Below, piece after piece: positions 45,124-54,997 of a DNA stretch of 64,000 nt. The notes beneath the pieces were generated by a model. That model had not been told where the DNA came from. It made no database searches and saw only the letters and a program-made list of their open reading frames with translations. Each line of letters starts with the position of its first letter. Position 1 is the first letter of the stretch. The stretch comes from Dokdonella fugitiva (GTDB lineage Bacteria; Pseudomonadota; Gammaproteobacteria; Xanthomonadales; Rhodanobacteraceae): contig NZ_JACGXL010000002.1 in the NCBI RefSeq assembly GCF_014138265.1, forward strand, positions 62,001 to 126,000, in the 5' to 3' direction. Made by a program: the position numbers and the translations under genes.

Positions 45124-46602
45124 TCAGTTGCAGCTCGCGTTGCCGCTACCCCGGAATGCGCTGCAACCGACGCTGTTGCAGGCGCGCACCCGGAAATACA
45201 GCGGCGTACCCGAATTGAACTGGGCGTAGCCGTCGGCAAGGCTGCCGTCGGTGTACGTGCTTGATACGCTCGAGAATGTAGAGGTCGTGGAGCGCTGCAG
45301 TTCGTAGTAGGTCGCGGTATTGGACGCGTTGACCGCGCCACCTTGCCAGTCGACGAAATAGTTCGGCGCGAAACAGGCGTCGCGCACGAGCGCCGCCGGC
45401 TGGCTCGGCACCGCCGAATAGCCGAGCGGCAGCGTGTACAGCCAGCGATTCGGCGATCCGTACAAGTGCCAGCCATTGGTTTCGGTGAGCAGGTTCTTCG
45501 ACGATCGCCCGATGAGTTCCCACGACAGCTGGTTCGGCGTAAGGCTTGGATACTGCTGGAGCGCGAGCGCGGCCGCGCCGGCCGCATGCGGTGCCGAGTA
45601 GGAAGTCCCCGTGCCCGACTTGATCGCGGTGTCCGAGCCGGACGACGCGACGGGAATGGCCGAGCCCGGCGCGAACAGGTCGACGCAGGGACCGCGGAAC
45701 GAATAGATCGCCGCGTCGGCGACGGTGAACGCCTCCGGCACGCGCGACGGCGACATCGCGCACGCGTCGTCGAAGCCTTCGATCGTCGTCGAGGCGCGAT
45801 TGCCCGCGGACACCGAGGCGAAGAAGCCGCTCGCGATGACCGTCTTGAGCGCGTTGTCGAGCGCGGTCGACGGGCCGAACTGCAGGCTGAGGTTCACCAC
45901 GCCCGGATGCAGGCCGTTCGCGTTGACCCAGTTGAGCCCGGACACGACCTGGCTCGCCGTTCCCTGGCCGGCACTGTCGAACACGCGCACGGAGTGCAGG
46001 CGCGCCTGCTTGGCGACGCCGTAGGTGCTGCCGCCGATCACGCTCGCGACGCCCGTGCCGTGGTTGAACGGATCGTTGGCCGCATTGTCGTTGGCGAAGT
46101 TCGCATCGGCGGTCGCGCGGCCGCCGAAATCGGCGTGCGTCGTGCGGATGCCCGAGTCGATCACGTAGGCGTGCACGGCCGGCGCGGTGTAGTTGTACAC
46201 GTAGGTACCGTTCGTCGTCAGGCTGCGCTGGTCGACGAGGTCGAGGCCGCGTGGCGCGCCGGTCTGCGTCGCCTGTAGCTGCGCGACGTAGTCGGGCTCG
46301 ACCGTGAGCACGCCGGGCACCTTGGCGATGGCCATCGCGGTCTTTTCGCTCGTCGCGGTCATCACGAAACCGTTCAACGCCGAGTTCCATACGGTCGTCA
46401 CCGCGGCACGACGTTCGGTCAACGCGCGCGCCAGCGGCGCGCCGACCTTCTCCAGTGCCTTGCCGGGGTCGTGGTCCAGCACCACGATGTACTGGTGCGG
46501 TACCGCCGGCGCGCGCGCGGCGATGAACTCGCCCGCGTGTGCCGTTCCGCCGACGCAGAGGCCGGCGCATGCGATCGCCGTGGTGATCCTGTTCAGGGTC
46601 AT
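45124..46602 (-). CDS. secreted subtilisin-like serine protease (S8) with I9 propeptide
   Basis: 492 residues. Signal peptide 1-23, then an inhibitor I9-type propeptide (about 35-110; HQYIVVLDHDPGKALE ... VPGVLTVEPDYV). Catalytic domain: Asp in AYVIDSGIRTTH near 148, His in HGTGVASVIGG near 182, Asn in ASVSAGNRAS, Ser in GTSYSAPHAAGAAAL near 335. A C-terminal beta domain (about 430-492, fibronectin III-like; YTDGSLADGYAQF, LYFRVRACNSVGCSAF) follows. AAGGAGAG precedes the ATG. Probably an extracellular protease; it converges with the EEP gene. Confidence 0.93.
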   Translation of the reverse strand: MTLNRITTAIACAGLCVGGTAHAGEFIAARAPAVPHQYIVVLDHDPGKALEKVGAPLARALTERRAAVTTVWNSALNGFVMTATSEKTAMAIAKVPGVLTVEPDYVAQLQATQTGAPRGLDLVDQRSLTTNGTYVYNYTAPAVHAYVIDSGIRTTHADFGGRATADANFANDNAANDPFNHGTGVASVIGGSTYGVAKQARLHSVRVFDSAGQGTASQVVSGLNWVNANGLHPGVVNLSLQFGPSTALDNALKTVIASGFFASVSAGNRASTTIEGFDDACAMSPSRVPEAFTVADAAIYSFRGPCVDLFAPGSAIPVASSGSDTAIKSGTGTSYSAPHAAGAAALALQQYPSLTPNQLSWELIGRSSKNLLTETNGWHLYGSPNRWLYTLPLGYSAVPSQPAALVRDACFAPNYFVDWQGGAVNASNTATYYELQRSTTSTFSSVSSTYTDGSLADGYAQFNSGTPLYFRVRACNSVGCSAFRGSGNASCN

Positions 46603-46704
46603 CGATACTCTCCTTGGTGGTGACCTGCTCCGCGCCCATGCGGGAGCGCCCGTCGAGGGCAAGGCATCCTATCCGTCCATAGATGGCATTTTCCACTCGG
46701 CGCC

Positions 46705-46735
46705 AAAAAGAAAAGGGCCGCACGAGGCGGCCCTT
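46705..46735 (-). terminator. Rho-independent terminator after the TonB-dependent receptor
   Basis: Stem AAGGGCCGC (46713-46721) / GCGGCCCTT (46727-46735) with loop ACGAG. Read on the minus strand it is followed by TTCTTTTTGG, a proper U-rich tail. It lies 26 bp beyond the stop at 46761 and before the subtilase promoter region. Confidence 0.88.
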
Positions 46736-46760
46736 CCCTTTCCCCATCAAGCGGTGACGA

Positions 46761-49637
46761 TCAGAACTTCACGCTCGCCTCGATGTAGGTGAAGCGGCCC
46801 GGCAGGTCGTAGGTCGACGCGTCGTAGCCGTTGAGCGAGCACGACACGCAGACGGGCGGATCCTTGTCGAAGATGTTGTTGATGCCGCCGGAGATGCTCA
46901 TGTCGTAGCGCACCGGCAGCTTCCAGCTCACGCGCACATCATGATAGGTCGTCGCACCGAGGTGATTGGTGCCTCCCGACAGGTCCGGCAACGGGCTGCT
47001 GCACACCGCGCCGGCCCCAGTGAGATCCGGATTGCAACGCTCGGTCAGGTCCGAGATGTAGCGCATCGTCCAGCTCGCGCTCCAGTCGGCCAGGCCCCAG
47101 TTGAGGCTCAACGTCGAACGATACTTCGGGATGCCGCTGTCGGTGACTTCGATGCCGACCGCGCGCGGCTCCGCCGCACCGGTGTCGGTCGCGACCGCCT
47201 TGTAGTCCTGCGTGTAGGTGATCTGCCAGTTGGCACCGATGTGACCCCACGACCACTCGGGGCCGACCCAGTTGACGCCGAGGTCGTAGCCCTTGGTGTC
47301 GATGCGACCGAGGTTGCGCAACGTGTTGTTGAAACCGTCGATCGAACCGTTGCCGGCGCGCGTGATGCCGGTGCAGAACAGCGGGTCGAGCGTCGCGACG
47401 CAGCGGTCGAGCTGGGTCTGCGCGTCCGGCGCCTGGATCGCGTCGTCGACGTGCAGCTTGTAGAACGTGAGTTCGAAATCGAGCTTCTGCGACCAGCCCG
47501 TATTCTCGGCCCAGCCCGGGCTGTAGATACCGCCGAGCGTGAGGCTCGTCGACGTCTCCGGCTTGAGGTGCTGGTCGCCGCCGGTGATGATCGAGATCTG
47601 CGGGTTGTTCTGCGTGAACCCTGCCGGCACGCCGAGCGCGGAGCAATTCGCCGTCACGTTGCCGCTGCACGGATCGGACAACTGCGCGTCGAAGCGCGAG
47701 AACGTGCCGAACAGTTCACCGATCGACGGTGCACGGAAGCCTTCCGCCCACGTGCCGCGCAGGGTGAAGTCGTCGACGAGCTGCCAGCGCAAGCCGAACT
47801 TGTTGTTGGTCGTGTTGCCGAAGTTCGAATAGTCCGACCAGCGCGACGCGACCGACAGGTCGAGGTGCTTGGCGAACGCCATGTCGGCGAGCAGCGGCGC
47901 GTTGAGTTCGACGTAGAACTCGTCGACCGAGTAACCGCCGTTGGTCGGGCCGGACGGCACGCCGTTCGAGTCGCCCGCGACGACGACCGCGTCCGGCGTG
48001 TAGGAACCATCGAGCTTGCGATGCTCGTAACCGGCGGCGATGTCGAGCGAACCGGCGGGCAGCTGGAACAGGTTGCCCGAGATGTTCGCGGTCCAGACCT
48101 CGAGATCCTGCGTGCTGTGGTCGTTCTCGACGAACTGGATGTAGTTGAGCATCTCCGGCGTGATCGAGCCCGGGCCGCCGAACAGGTTGAGCGGCACGCA
48201 CGGCGCCGTGCACTGGTCGACAGGACCGAGCGCATTCATGATGTGGCGGATGTTGTACGTGCCGTTGACGGTCTGGCGCGCGTTGTTCGTGCTGTTGACG
48301 TAGTTCACGTCCCAGAAGAACTGATGGTCGGAGAAGCTGAAGTCGCCGTTGAAGCCGGCGGTGTAGTACTTCGTGTCGACCGTCTGCTTGAACACGCGCG
48401 GTCCGCCCTCGACCGCGCGGCGTCCGAGGCCGAAGTCGGGGCTGCTCGCGTCGAGCGAGAAACCGAACGGGTTGTACGGGTTGGTCGCGTCGACGCCGAC
48501 GTTGTAGCAGAGGTCGCGCGCGGCGCAGAACTGCTTGCCGAGGAAGATCGGCTCGGGCGCGGCCTGGTTGGTCGAGTCACGCGTGTTGTACAGGCCCTTC
48601 AGCGTGAAGTTGACGTGGTCGGTGATGTGGTACGTGCCCTGCGCGAAGATGCCCGTGCGCTCCTGCGGCGTGAGCAGCAGGTTGTACGGCGCGAAGTTGA
48701 AGCGGTCGGCATTGCTCCACTGGTGGAAACCCCCCGGGAACGGCTGCACGCCTCCCGGGGGTGCCACGCCATTCGCGGTGATGTTGCAGAAACCACCCGC
48801 GCACAGGCCGCCGAAGTCCTCGCCATTGGGCGTGTCGAAAAGGTAGCGCGTCGTCGGCGTCGCGGAACTGCCTCCGAACAGGCCGGCGCCAGGCACCGGG
48901 AAGCTCGACTGGTCCCAGGCGCCCGAGCTGATGCCGTTCTGCTTGAAACGGCTGATGTCCATGAAGAAGTCGAACTTGTCGGTGCTGCCGCCGAGCGAGA
49001 TGTTGCCCGACCAGGTCTTGCCGTCGCCGGTCGAGTAGTCGCCGCCGTAGACGTGGAAGCCGAGACCGTCCTGCTTCTTCTTCGTGATGATGTTGATCAC
49101 GCCGGCGATCGCGTCCGAGCCGTACAGCGACGATGCGCCGTCCTTGAGGATCTCGATGCGATCGACCACGCTGGCCGGGATCGTGTTGAGGTCGACCGCG
49201 GCGGAGACGCCCGACGCCGACGATTCGTTCACCCAGCGCAGGCCGTCGACGAGGATCAGCGTGCGCTTCGCGCCGAGGTTGCGCAGCGAGATCGTGGTCG
49301 AGCCCGAGCCGACACCGCCGCCGTCCGGCGGGAAACCGAAGTTGCCGGCCGAGTTGAACTTGGTGTTGAGCGACGAGCCGCTGACCGACAGGCGCTGGAT
49401 CACGTCACCGATCGAACCGAGGCCGGTCGCCTCGATGTCCTTCGACGTGATCGTGAGGACCGGCGTCTGGCCTTCGATCTCGGCCTTCTTGATGCGCGAG
49501 CCGGTGACTTCGATCGCCTGCAGCTTCTGGATGTCCTCGCCTGTCCTGTCCTGCGCCACCGCAGGCGCGACGTACAGCGCCGAAAGGATGGCGCCCGACA
49601 GGGCGTGGATCGCAACTCTGGCCAGACGTGAACGCAT
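46761..49637 (-). CDS. TonB-dependent outer membrane receptor
   Basis: 958 residues. Signal peptide about 1-29, a TonB-box-like LQAIEVTGSRI, plug domain about 50-170 (GDVIQRLSVSGSS, DGASSLYGSDAIAGVINIIT) and a 22-strand barrel rich in Asn, Tyr and Trp ending IEASVKF with a terminal Phe. It would import a scarce ligand (siderophore, oligosaccharide or peptide). The plug resembles receptors with an oligopeptide or sugar bias in xanthomonads, but the ligand is not predictable. TTGGAG precedes the ATG at 49637. Four pairs of Cys lie in predicted surface loops, substrates for the Dsb proteins encoded nearby. Confidence 0.93.
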   Translation of the reverse strand: MRSRLARVAIHALSGAILSALYVAPAVAQDRTGEDIQKLQAIEVTGSRIKKAEIEGQTPVLTITSKDIEATGLGSIGDVIQRLSVSGSSLNTKFNSAGNFGFPPDGGGVGSGSTTISLRNLGAKRTLILVDGLRWVNESSASGVSAAVDLNTIPASVVDRIEILKDGASSLYGSDAIAGVINIITKKKQDGLGFHVYGGDYSTGDGKTWSGNISLGGSTDKFDFFMDISRFKQNGISSGAWDQSSFPVPGAGLFGGSSATPTTRYLFDTPNGEDFGGLCAGGFCNITANGVAPPGGVQPFPGGFHQWSNADRFNFAPYNLLLTPQERTGIFAQGTYHITDHVNFTLKGLYNTRDSTNQAAPEPIFLGKQFCAARDLCYNVGVDATNPYNPFGFSLDASSPDFGLGRRAVEGGPRVFKQTVDTKYYTAGFNGDFSFSDHQFFWDVNYVNSTNNARQTVNGTYNIRHIMNALGPVDQCTAPCVPLNLFGGPGSITPEMLNYIQFVENDHSTQDLEVWTANISGNLFQLPAGSLDIAAGYEHRKLDGSYTPDAVVVAGDSNGVPSGPTNGGYSVDEFYVELNAPLLADMAFAKHLDLSVASRWSDYSNFGNTTNNKFGLRWQLVDDFTLRGTWAEGFRAPSIGELFGTFSRFDAQLSDPCSGNVTANCSALGVPAGFTQNNPQISIITGGDQHLKPETSTSLTLGGIYSPGWAENTGWSQKLDFELTFYKLHVDDAIQAPDAQTQLDRCVATLDPLFCTGITRAGNGSIDGFNNTLRNLGRIDTKGYDLGVNWVGPEWSWGHIGANWQITYTQDYKAVATDTGAAEPRAVGIEVTDSGIPKYRSTLSLNWGLADWSASWTMRYISDLTERCNPDLTGAGAVCSSPLPDLSGGTNHLGATTYHDVRVSWKLPVRYDMSISGGINNIFDKDPPVCVSCSLNGYDASTYDLPGRFTYIEASVKF

Positions 49638-49851
49638 GAGGATCTCCAAGGGTGGTCACGGATCGGTTCGATGGAGGCACACGCACGGTGGTCTTCCCTC
49701 CCCCGGGCGCAAGCGTCAAGAAAATGTAAAACAAATGTTTCGTCTTTGCTATGCCGAGGCGCCGAAACCGGTCTTTCGATGGCCCGAGGGTGCGCGATGC
49801 GGCGTCGCAGCAAGCTACACTCTGGCCTTGCGCCGAATTCGAGCCGTTCAG
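49638..49851. promoter_or_regulatory. divergent promoter region, receptor / lytic transglycosylase
   Basis: 214 bp between two divergent starts, with an AT-rich core near 49720-49745 (AAGAAAATGTAAAACAAATG) containing AAACA-AA-TGTTT as a short inverted repeat. TACACT at 49816-49821 is a possible -10 for the transglycosylase. Confidence 0.4.
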
Positions 49852-51972
49852 ATGCGTTCGACCCCTGTTCCCCGGCGATCACGACGTGCCCGCGCCGCCT
49901 GGCTCGCCGTCCTCGCCTTCACCGTGGCGTTGCCGCTCGCCGCCGCCGACCGCGCCAGCGAGCGGGCGCAGTTCCGCGTCGCCCTCGCGGCGGCGAAGAA
50001 ACCGCCCGAAGGCGCCTGGCGCAAGCTCGCAGCCGGCCTCGACACCGCGCACTACCCGCTTTATCCCTATATCGAACTCGCCGCGCTGCGGCCGCGCATC
50101 GCCAAGCTCGGGCGCGCCGAGGTCGAGCGCTTCCTCGAGCGCTGGCCGGGCACGCTGCCTGCGCAGGACCTGCGCGAGGCGTGGCTGCGCGAACTCGCGC
50201 GCCGCGGCGACTGGAAGGCGTACCTGGCGACGTACACGCCGAGCGAGGACCGCGACCTGCAGTGCAGCGCGCTGCTCGGTCGCCTCGCCAACGACGAGAA
50301 GCTCGACTACGCGAAGGACGTGCAACCGTTCTGGCAGGGCGAGCGCGCGCTGCCGGGCAGTTGCGACGCGGTGCTGCGCGGCCTGCGCGCGCAACGCGTC
50401 GTCTCCGACGCGCAGGTGTGGGAACACCTCGAGCGTGCCGCCGACGCCGGCAATGCGGAAGCCGCCGACGACGCCGCGGCGCTGCTCGGCGGCAGCGACC
50501 GCATCGCCGCCGACCGCATCGTCGCCGCGTTGCGCGAACCCGCGGCGACGCTCGCGAAGGCGAAGGGCTGGGCCGACGAGCCGCGCACGCGCGACGCGGT
50601 CTCCTACGCGCTCGCGCGCCACGCGCGTCGCAACAGCGACGGCGCGGAAACCGCGTGGGCCGATCTCGGCGCGCGCTTCCAGTGGAGCGACGCGCAGAAG
50701 AACCGCATCCTCAACGCGATCGCGCTGTATCGCTCGACGAGCTATTCGTCCGACGCGCTCGCGCGCCTGAAGGCATTGCCGGCCGCGGCCGACGACGACG
50801 CGACGCGCGAATGGCGCGTGCGCATCGCGCTCGCCGGCGCCGACTGGGCGGAGACGCTCGCCGCACTCGATCGCCTGTCCGACGTGCAGAAGGCCGACGC
50901 GCGCTGGCGCTACCTGCGCGCGCGCGTGCTCAGCAAGCTCGGTCGCGACACCGAAGCCACGCCGCTCTACGCCGACGTCGCGCGCGAAGCGAACTTCCAC
51001 GGCTTCCTCGCCGCCGACTGGAGCGGGCAGCCGTACTCGATCTGCCCGCTCACGCTCGCCGGCGACGCGAAGTCGGAAGCGGCGCTCGCGCAGCAGCCCG
51101 ATCTCGAGCGCGCCTTCGAATTCCGCGAACTCGGCATGCTCGCGGAGGCGCGGCGCGAGTGGAACTTCGCGCTCGGCAAGTTCGACGCGAACCAGCGCCG
51201 GCTCGCCGCCGACTACGCCTATCGCAAGGGCTGGTACGACCGCGCGGTGTTCGCGTTCTCGGCCGACCCGCAGACGCAGCGCCTGTACGAGCAGCGCTTC
51301 CCGCTCGGCCTCGAGGCGCTGATCAAGCGCGAGGCGGCCGGTGCGGGGATCGACCCGTCGTGGGCCTACGGCATCCTGCGCGCCGAGAGCGCGTGGATGA
51401 CCGACGCGCACTCGCACGCGGACGCCTACGGCCTCATGCAGCTGCTGCCGGGCGTCGCGAAGAAGCTCGCGAAGGCGGAGAAGCTGCCGTACTCGAGCGC
51501 GCAGGACCTGTTCGACCCGACCCTCAACGTGCAGCTCGGCACGCGCTTCCTCGGCCGAATGGCCGACGCCTACGACGGCAGCCCGTGGCTCGCGAGCGCC
51601 GCCTACAACGCGGGCGAGGCGCCGGTCGGGCGCTGGCTCGACGCCCGCGGCACGCTCGATCCGGACTTCTTCGTCGAAACGATCCCGTACAAGGAAACGC
51701 GCGAGTACGTCGCGCGCGTGCTCGCATTCAGCGTGATCTACGACTGGCGCATGAACGGCAAGGTACTCGCACTGTCGGCGCGCATGCCGAAGATCGGCCA
51801 GCCGTACCGCGCGCCCGACGATTCGACGCCGCGCAAGGCGGTCGCCTGCGCGACGACCGCGGTCGAGCAGAAGCCGCCCGCCGACGCGCCCGCGAGCGAA
51901 GTGCAGACACCGGATGCGGCCGTCGGCGCCTCTGCGGCGCCGCAGCCCTCACCGCCGTCGGCGGCGCAGTAG
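49852..51972 (+). CDS. slt: soluble lytic murein transglycosylase (Slt70 type)
   Basis: 706 residues. Signal peptide about 1-33. A long alpha-superhelical U-domain (about 35-470, repeats of TPR/HEAT character) is followed by the catalytic SLT domain from about 485: Glu near 509 in ILRAESAWM, then AYGLMQLLPGVAKKLA, GTRFLGRM and ASAAYNAGEAPVGRW. It cleaves glycan strands to 1,6-anhydromuramyl products in the periplasm. The C-terminal 60 residues are a Pro/Ala/Glu tail not needed for the fold. Start at 49852 chosen because it leads directly into the signal peptide; the frame is open upstream. Confidence 0.93.
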   Translation: MRSTPVPRRSRRARAAWLAVLAFTVALPLAAADRASERAQFRVALAAAKKPPEGAWRKLAAGLDTAHYPLYPYIELAALRPRIAKLGRAEVERFLERWPGTLPAQDLREAWLRELARRGDWKAYLATYTPSEDRDLQCSALLGRLANDEKLDYAKDVQPFWQGERALPGSCDAVLRGLRAQRVVSDAQVWEHLERAADAGNAEAADDAAALLGGSDRIAADRIVAALREPAATLAKAKGWADEPRTRDAVSYALARHARRNSDGAETAWADLGARFQWSDAQKNRILNAIALYRSTSYSSDALARLKALPAAADDDATREWRVRIALAGADWAETLAALDRLSDVQKADARWRYLRARVLSKLGRDTEATPLYADVAREANFHGFLAADWSGQPYSICPLTLAGDAKSEAALAQQPDLERAFEFRELGMLAEARREWNFALGKFDANQRRLAADYAYRKGWYDRAVFAFSADPQTQRLYEQRFPLGLEALIKREAAGAGIDPSWAYGILRAESAWMTDAHSHADAYGLMQLLPGVAKKLAKAEKLPYSSAQDLFDPTLNVQLGTRFLGRMADAYDGSPWLASAAYNAGEAPVGRWLDARGTLDPDFFVETIPYKETREYVARVLAFSVIYDWRMNGKVLALSARMPKIGQPYRAPDDSTPRKAVACATTAVEQKPPADAPASEVQTPDAAVGASAAPQPSPPSAAQ

Positions 51973-51986
51973 CATCAAAGCGGAAG

Positions 51987-52076
51987 CCTGAACACGTAGC
52001 GCACGGAACACACGGAGGAAGAGCGGTTCACTTCTCCTGCTTTCTCCGAGCGCTCCGTGTGCTCCATGTTTCAATC
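51987..52076. repeat. degenerate copy of the 9-bp-unit inverted-repeat element
   Basis: The left arm CTGAACACGTAGCGCACGG and following CACACGGAGG pair imperfectly with the right part CTCCGTGTGCTCCATGTTTC. Units resemble CACGGAGCA as in the intact element at 58243-58435. It lies between the slt stop and the start of the epimerase gene. The transcript could still fold into a long imperfect hairpin. Confidence 0.65.
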
Positions 52077-52165
52077 ATTCCACCCCGGCAAACGACATCC
52101 TTGCGGCGCGCGTTGCAAGCGCACGCGAAACGCGCTAAATGGAAGGCTCCTCGCAGGAGCCCGCG

Positions 52166-53101
52166 ATGAAGGCGCAGAAGATCGTCGTGCTCGGCGGCAC
52201 CGGTTTCGTCGGACGCCATCTCGTGCCGCGACTGCAGCGCGACGGCCACGCGATCCGCGTGCTCACGCGCAACCGCGACCTGCACCGCGAGCTCGGCGTG
52301 CTGCCGCGCGTCGCGCTCGTCAACGCCGACGTGCACGATCGCGCGGTGCTCGCGCGCGAACTCGCGGGCGCCGACGCGGTGGTCAACCTCGTCGGCATCC
52401 TCAACGAGCGCGGCAGTGACGGCGCCGGCTTCCGCAAGGCGCACGTCGAACTCACGCGCACCCTGCTCGACGCCTGCGCCGGCACCGGCGTGTCGCGCCT
52501 GCTGCAGATGAGCGCGCTGCGCGCGGGCGAAGGCACGAGCCACTACCTGCAGACGCGCGCGCAGGCGGAAGCGCTCGTGCAGTCGTCGCCGCTCGCATGG
52601 ACGATCTTCCGCCCGTCGGTGATCTTCGGCGACGGCGACGGCCTGTTCTCGCGCTTCGCCGCGCTGCTGCGCATCGCGCCGGTGCTGCCGCTCGCGCGGG
52701 CGCGCGCACGCTTCCAGCCCGTGTACGTCGGCGACGTCGCCGAAGCCTTCGCCCGCGCGCTCGCCCACCCGCACACGCACGGGCACACCTACGAGCTCGG
52801 CGGCCCGCGCGTGATCGAACTCGGCGAGATCGTGCGCTGGACCGCGCGCATGATCGGCAAGCGCCGCATCGTGCTGCCGCTGCCCGACGCGCTCGGCCGC
52901 GTGCAGGCGCTCGTCGGCGAGTGGCTGCCGGGCAAGCCGATCTCGCGCGACAACTTGCGCTCGCTGCAGCTCGACTCGGTCGTGCGCGACGATGGCCTCG
53001 CTGCACTCGGCATCGTCGCGACGCCGATGGAAGCCGTGGTGCCACGCCTGTTCGCGGGCGACGAACGCCAGCGCGACCTCGACAGCTACCGCCGCGGTTG
53101 A
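52166..53101 (+). CDS. NDUFA9-like NAD(P)-binding epimerase/dehydratase family protein
   Basis: 311 residues. Atypical SDR with VVLGGTGFVGRHLVPRL at the N-terminus, VVNLVGILNE, MSALRAG and YLQTRAQAEALVQ (Tyr-x-x-x-Arg rather than the full Tyr-x-x-x-Lys). FRPSVIFGDGDGLFSRF follows. This pattern is that of the complex I NDUFA9/ubiquinone-associated subgroup, many of which are not oxidoreductases. AGGAG precedes the ATG at 52166; the frame extends 9 codons upstream without an RBS. It lies between slt and cca, an order seen in xanthomonads. Confidence 0.85.
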   Translation: MKAQKIVVLGGTGFVGRHLVPRLQRDGHAIRVLTRNRDLHRELGVLPRVALVNADVHDRAVLARELAGADAVVNLVGILNERGSDGAGFRKAHVELTRTLLDACAGTGVSRLLQMSALRAGEGTSHYLQTRAQAEALVQSSPLAWTIFRPSVIFGDGDGLFSRFAALLRIAPVLPLARARARFQPVYVGDVAEAFARALAHPHTHGHTYELGGPRVIELGEIVRWTARMIGKRRIVLPLPDALGRVQALVGEWLPGKPISRDNLRSLQLDSVVRDDGLAALGIVATPMEAVVPRLFAGDERQRDLDSYRRG

Positions 53102-53218
53102 TCGACCTCATGGGGCGGTACGCGCGAAGCGCGCGCCGCCGCGACGTGCGCGACGGCGATCGCGGCCTCGGGCCTAAGCCGCGACCGGCGGACTCGCCGC
53201 CGCGCGGCTCGACCCGTC

Positions 53219-53689
53219 CTACTGGCCGACGATCTGCTTGCGCATCGGGCCGAACAGCGCGAGCAACTGCTGCTGCAGGTCCTTCGGCACCGCCGCCTCG
53301 TCGAACGCACGCACGAGGTCGGCGACGAAGCGGTCGAAATCGTCGTCGGTGAGATTGAGGCCGCCGTGTGCCTCTTCCATGCTGCGCCCGGTGTACTCGC
53401 ACGGGCCGCCGGTCGCGGCGCAGAACTGCTCGACGAGCAGGCGACGCAGGTCCGGCATGTCGGTGTTGGCGAAGAAGAGATTGATGTGCGGGTCGTTGTG
53501 GATCTCGACGAGCGCGGCGTCGACGACCTTCTCGATGCCCGCCTGCGCGCCGAGCGCGCGGTAGAGCGTGTCGTCGCGGGCGGCCGCGGGCGCGGACGGC
53601 GCCGTGGCGGGCGCGGGCTTCTTCGCGGTGGTCGAGCAGGCCGCGACGACGAGCAGGGCACAGGCGAGGACGGCGTGGCGTACGTGCAT
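53219..53689 (-). CDS. truncated haemoglobin (group 1) with lipoprotein signal
   Basis: 156 residues. An N-terminal lipobox LVVAAC at about residue 18 marks a lipoprotein. An Ala/Pro/Lys spacer leads to a trHb domain: [18 protein letters not shown], the [18 protein letters not shown] region, and [20 protein letters not shown] with the proximal His. Truncated globins bind O2, NO or peroxides; exposure on the periplasmic side of a membrane is less usual than the cytoplasmic location of most. Two Cys (in [13 protein letters not shown]) may be disulfide bonded. GGGGAG precedes the ATG. Divergent from cca. Confidence 0.85.
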   Translation of the reverse strand: MHVRHAVLACALLVVAACSTTAKKPAPATAPSAPAAARDDTLYRALGAQAGIEKVVDAALVEIHNDPHINLFFANTDMPDLRRLLVEQFCAATGGPCEYTGRSMEEAHGGLNLTDDDFDRFVADLVRAFDEAAVPKDLQQQLLALFGPMRKQIVGQ

Positions 53690-53749
53690 GCGGCTCTCCC
53701 CGGGGTTCGCTGGCACAATGCCAGCCGGTTTCCACGGGCAAGTCAAGCG

Positions 53750-54985
53750 ATGCGCATCTATCTCGTCGGCGGCGCCGTGCGCGACCGCCTGCTCGGCCTC
53801 GACGTCGCCGATCGCGACTTCGTCGTCGTCGGCGCGACGCCGGAGGAGATGCGCGCGGCCGGCTATCGGCCGGTCGGCAAAGACTTCCCGGTGTTCCTGC
53901 ACCCGCGGACGCAGGAGGAGTACGCGCTCGCGCGCACCGAGCGCAAGACCGGCCGTGGCTACCACGGCTTCGCCGTCGATGCCGACCCCTCGGTCACGCT
54001 CGAGCAGGACCTCGAGCGGCGCGACCTCACGATCAACGCGATGGCGATCGACGAACGCGGCGACGTCGTCGATCCGTTCGGCGGCCGCCGCGACCTCGAG
54101 CAGCGCCTGCTGCGCCACGTGTCGCCCGCGTTCGTCGAGGACCCGGTGCGCGTGCTGCGCGTCGCGCGCTTCGCCGCGCGTTACGCGCCGCTCGGCTTCC
54201 GCATCGCCGACGAGACGCGCGCGCTGATGCGTCGCATGGTCGACGACGGCGAGGTCGACCATCTCGTCGCCGAACGCGTCTGGGCCGAGATGCGCAAGGC
54301 GCTCGCCGAGCCCGCGCCGTCGGCGTTCCTGCGCGCGCTGCGCGACTGCGGCGCACTGCGCGCGATCCTGCCCGAAGTCGACGCGCTGTACGGCGTGCCG
54401 CAGCGCGCCGAGTTCCATCCCGAGGTCGACACCGGCGTGCACGTCGAGCTCGTGCTCGACCAGGCCGCGCGCCTCGCGCCCGGCGATGACCTCGTCGGCT
54501 GGTGCGCGCTCGTGCACGACCTCGGCAAGGCGCTCACGCCCGCGGACGAACTGCCTCGCCACGTGATGCACGAACAGCGCGGCGTCGCACCGCTGCGCGC
54601 GCTCGCCGCGCGCCTGAAGGTGCCGGCCGAGCATGCCGCCCTCGGCGAGCTCGTCTGCCGCTTCCATCTCGACGCGCACCGCGCATTCGAGCTGCGGCCG
54701 GAAACCGTGCTCAAGCTGCTCGAGCGCCTCGACGCGTTCCGCCGCCCCGAACGCATCGCGCGCTTCCTGCTCGCCTGCGAGGCGGACAAGCGCGGCCGCC
54801 TCGGACGCGCCGACGACGCGTATCCGCAGGCCGCGTACCTGCGCGACGCGCACGCGGCCGCGCGCGCGATCGACGCCGCGCCGTTCGTCGCGCAGGGGCT
54901 CTCCGGCGAGAAGATCGGCGAAGCGGTGCGTGCGGCGCGGCGGCGCGCGATCGAGGCCGTGCCGCGACCCGCCGGCGGGGGCTGA
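53750..54985 (+). CDS. cca: multifunctional CCA tRNA nucleotidyltransferase
   Basis: 411 residues. N-terminal nucleotidyltransferase core [27 protein letters not shown] and [11 protein letters not shown]; the head region [32 protein letters not shown]; then an HD domain [14 protein letters not shown] near 256. The HD part marks the gammaproteobacterial form with phosphatase/phosphodiesterase activities. It adds CCA to tRNA 3' ends. Start at 53750; RBS weak (GGGCAAGTCAAGCG). Confidence 0.96.
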   Translation: MRIYLVGGAVRDRLLGLDVADRDFVVVGATPEEMRAAGYRPVGKDFPVFLHPRTQEEYALARTERKTGRGYHGFAVDADPSVTLEQDLERRDLTINAMAIDERGDVVDPFGGRRDLEQRLLRHVSPAFVEDPVRVLRVARFAARYAPLGFRIADETRALMRRMVDDGEVDHLVAERVWAEMRKALAEPAPSAFLRALRDCGALRAILPEVDALYGVPQRAEFHPEVDTGVHVELVLDQAARLAPGDDLVGWCALVHDLGKALTPADELPRHVMHEQRGVAPLRALAARLKVPAEHAALGELVCRFHLDAHRAFELRPETVLKLLERLDAFRRPERIARFLLACEADKRGRLGRADDAYPQAAYLRDAHAAARAIDAAPFVAQGLSGEKIGEAVRAARRRAIEAVPRPAGGG

Positions 54986-54997
54986 CGCGCCGCCTCG

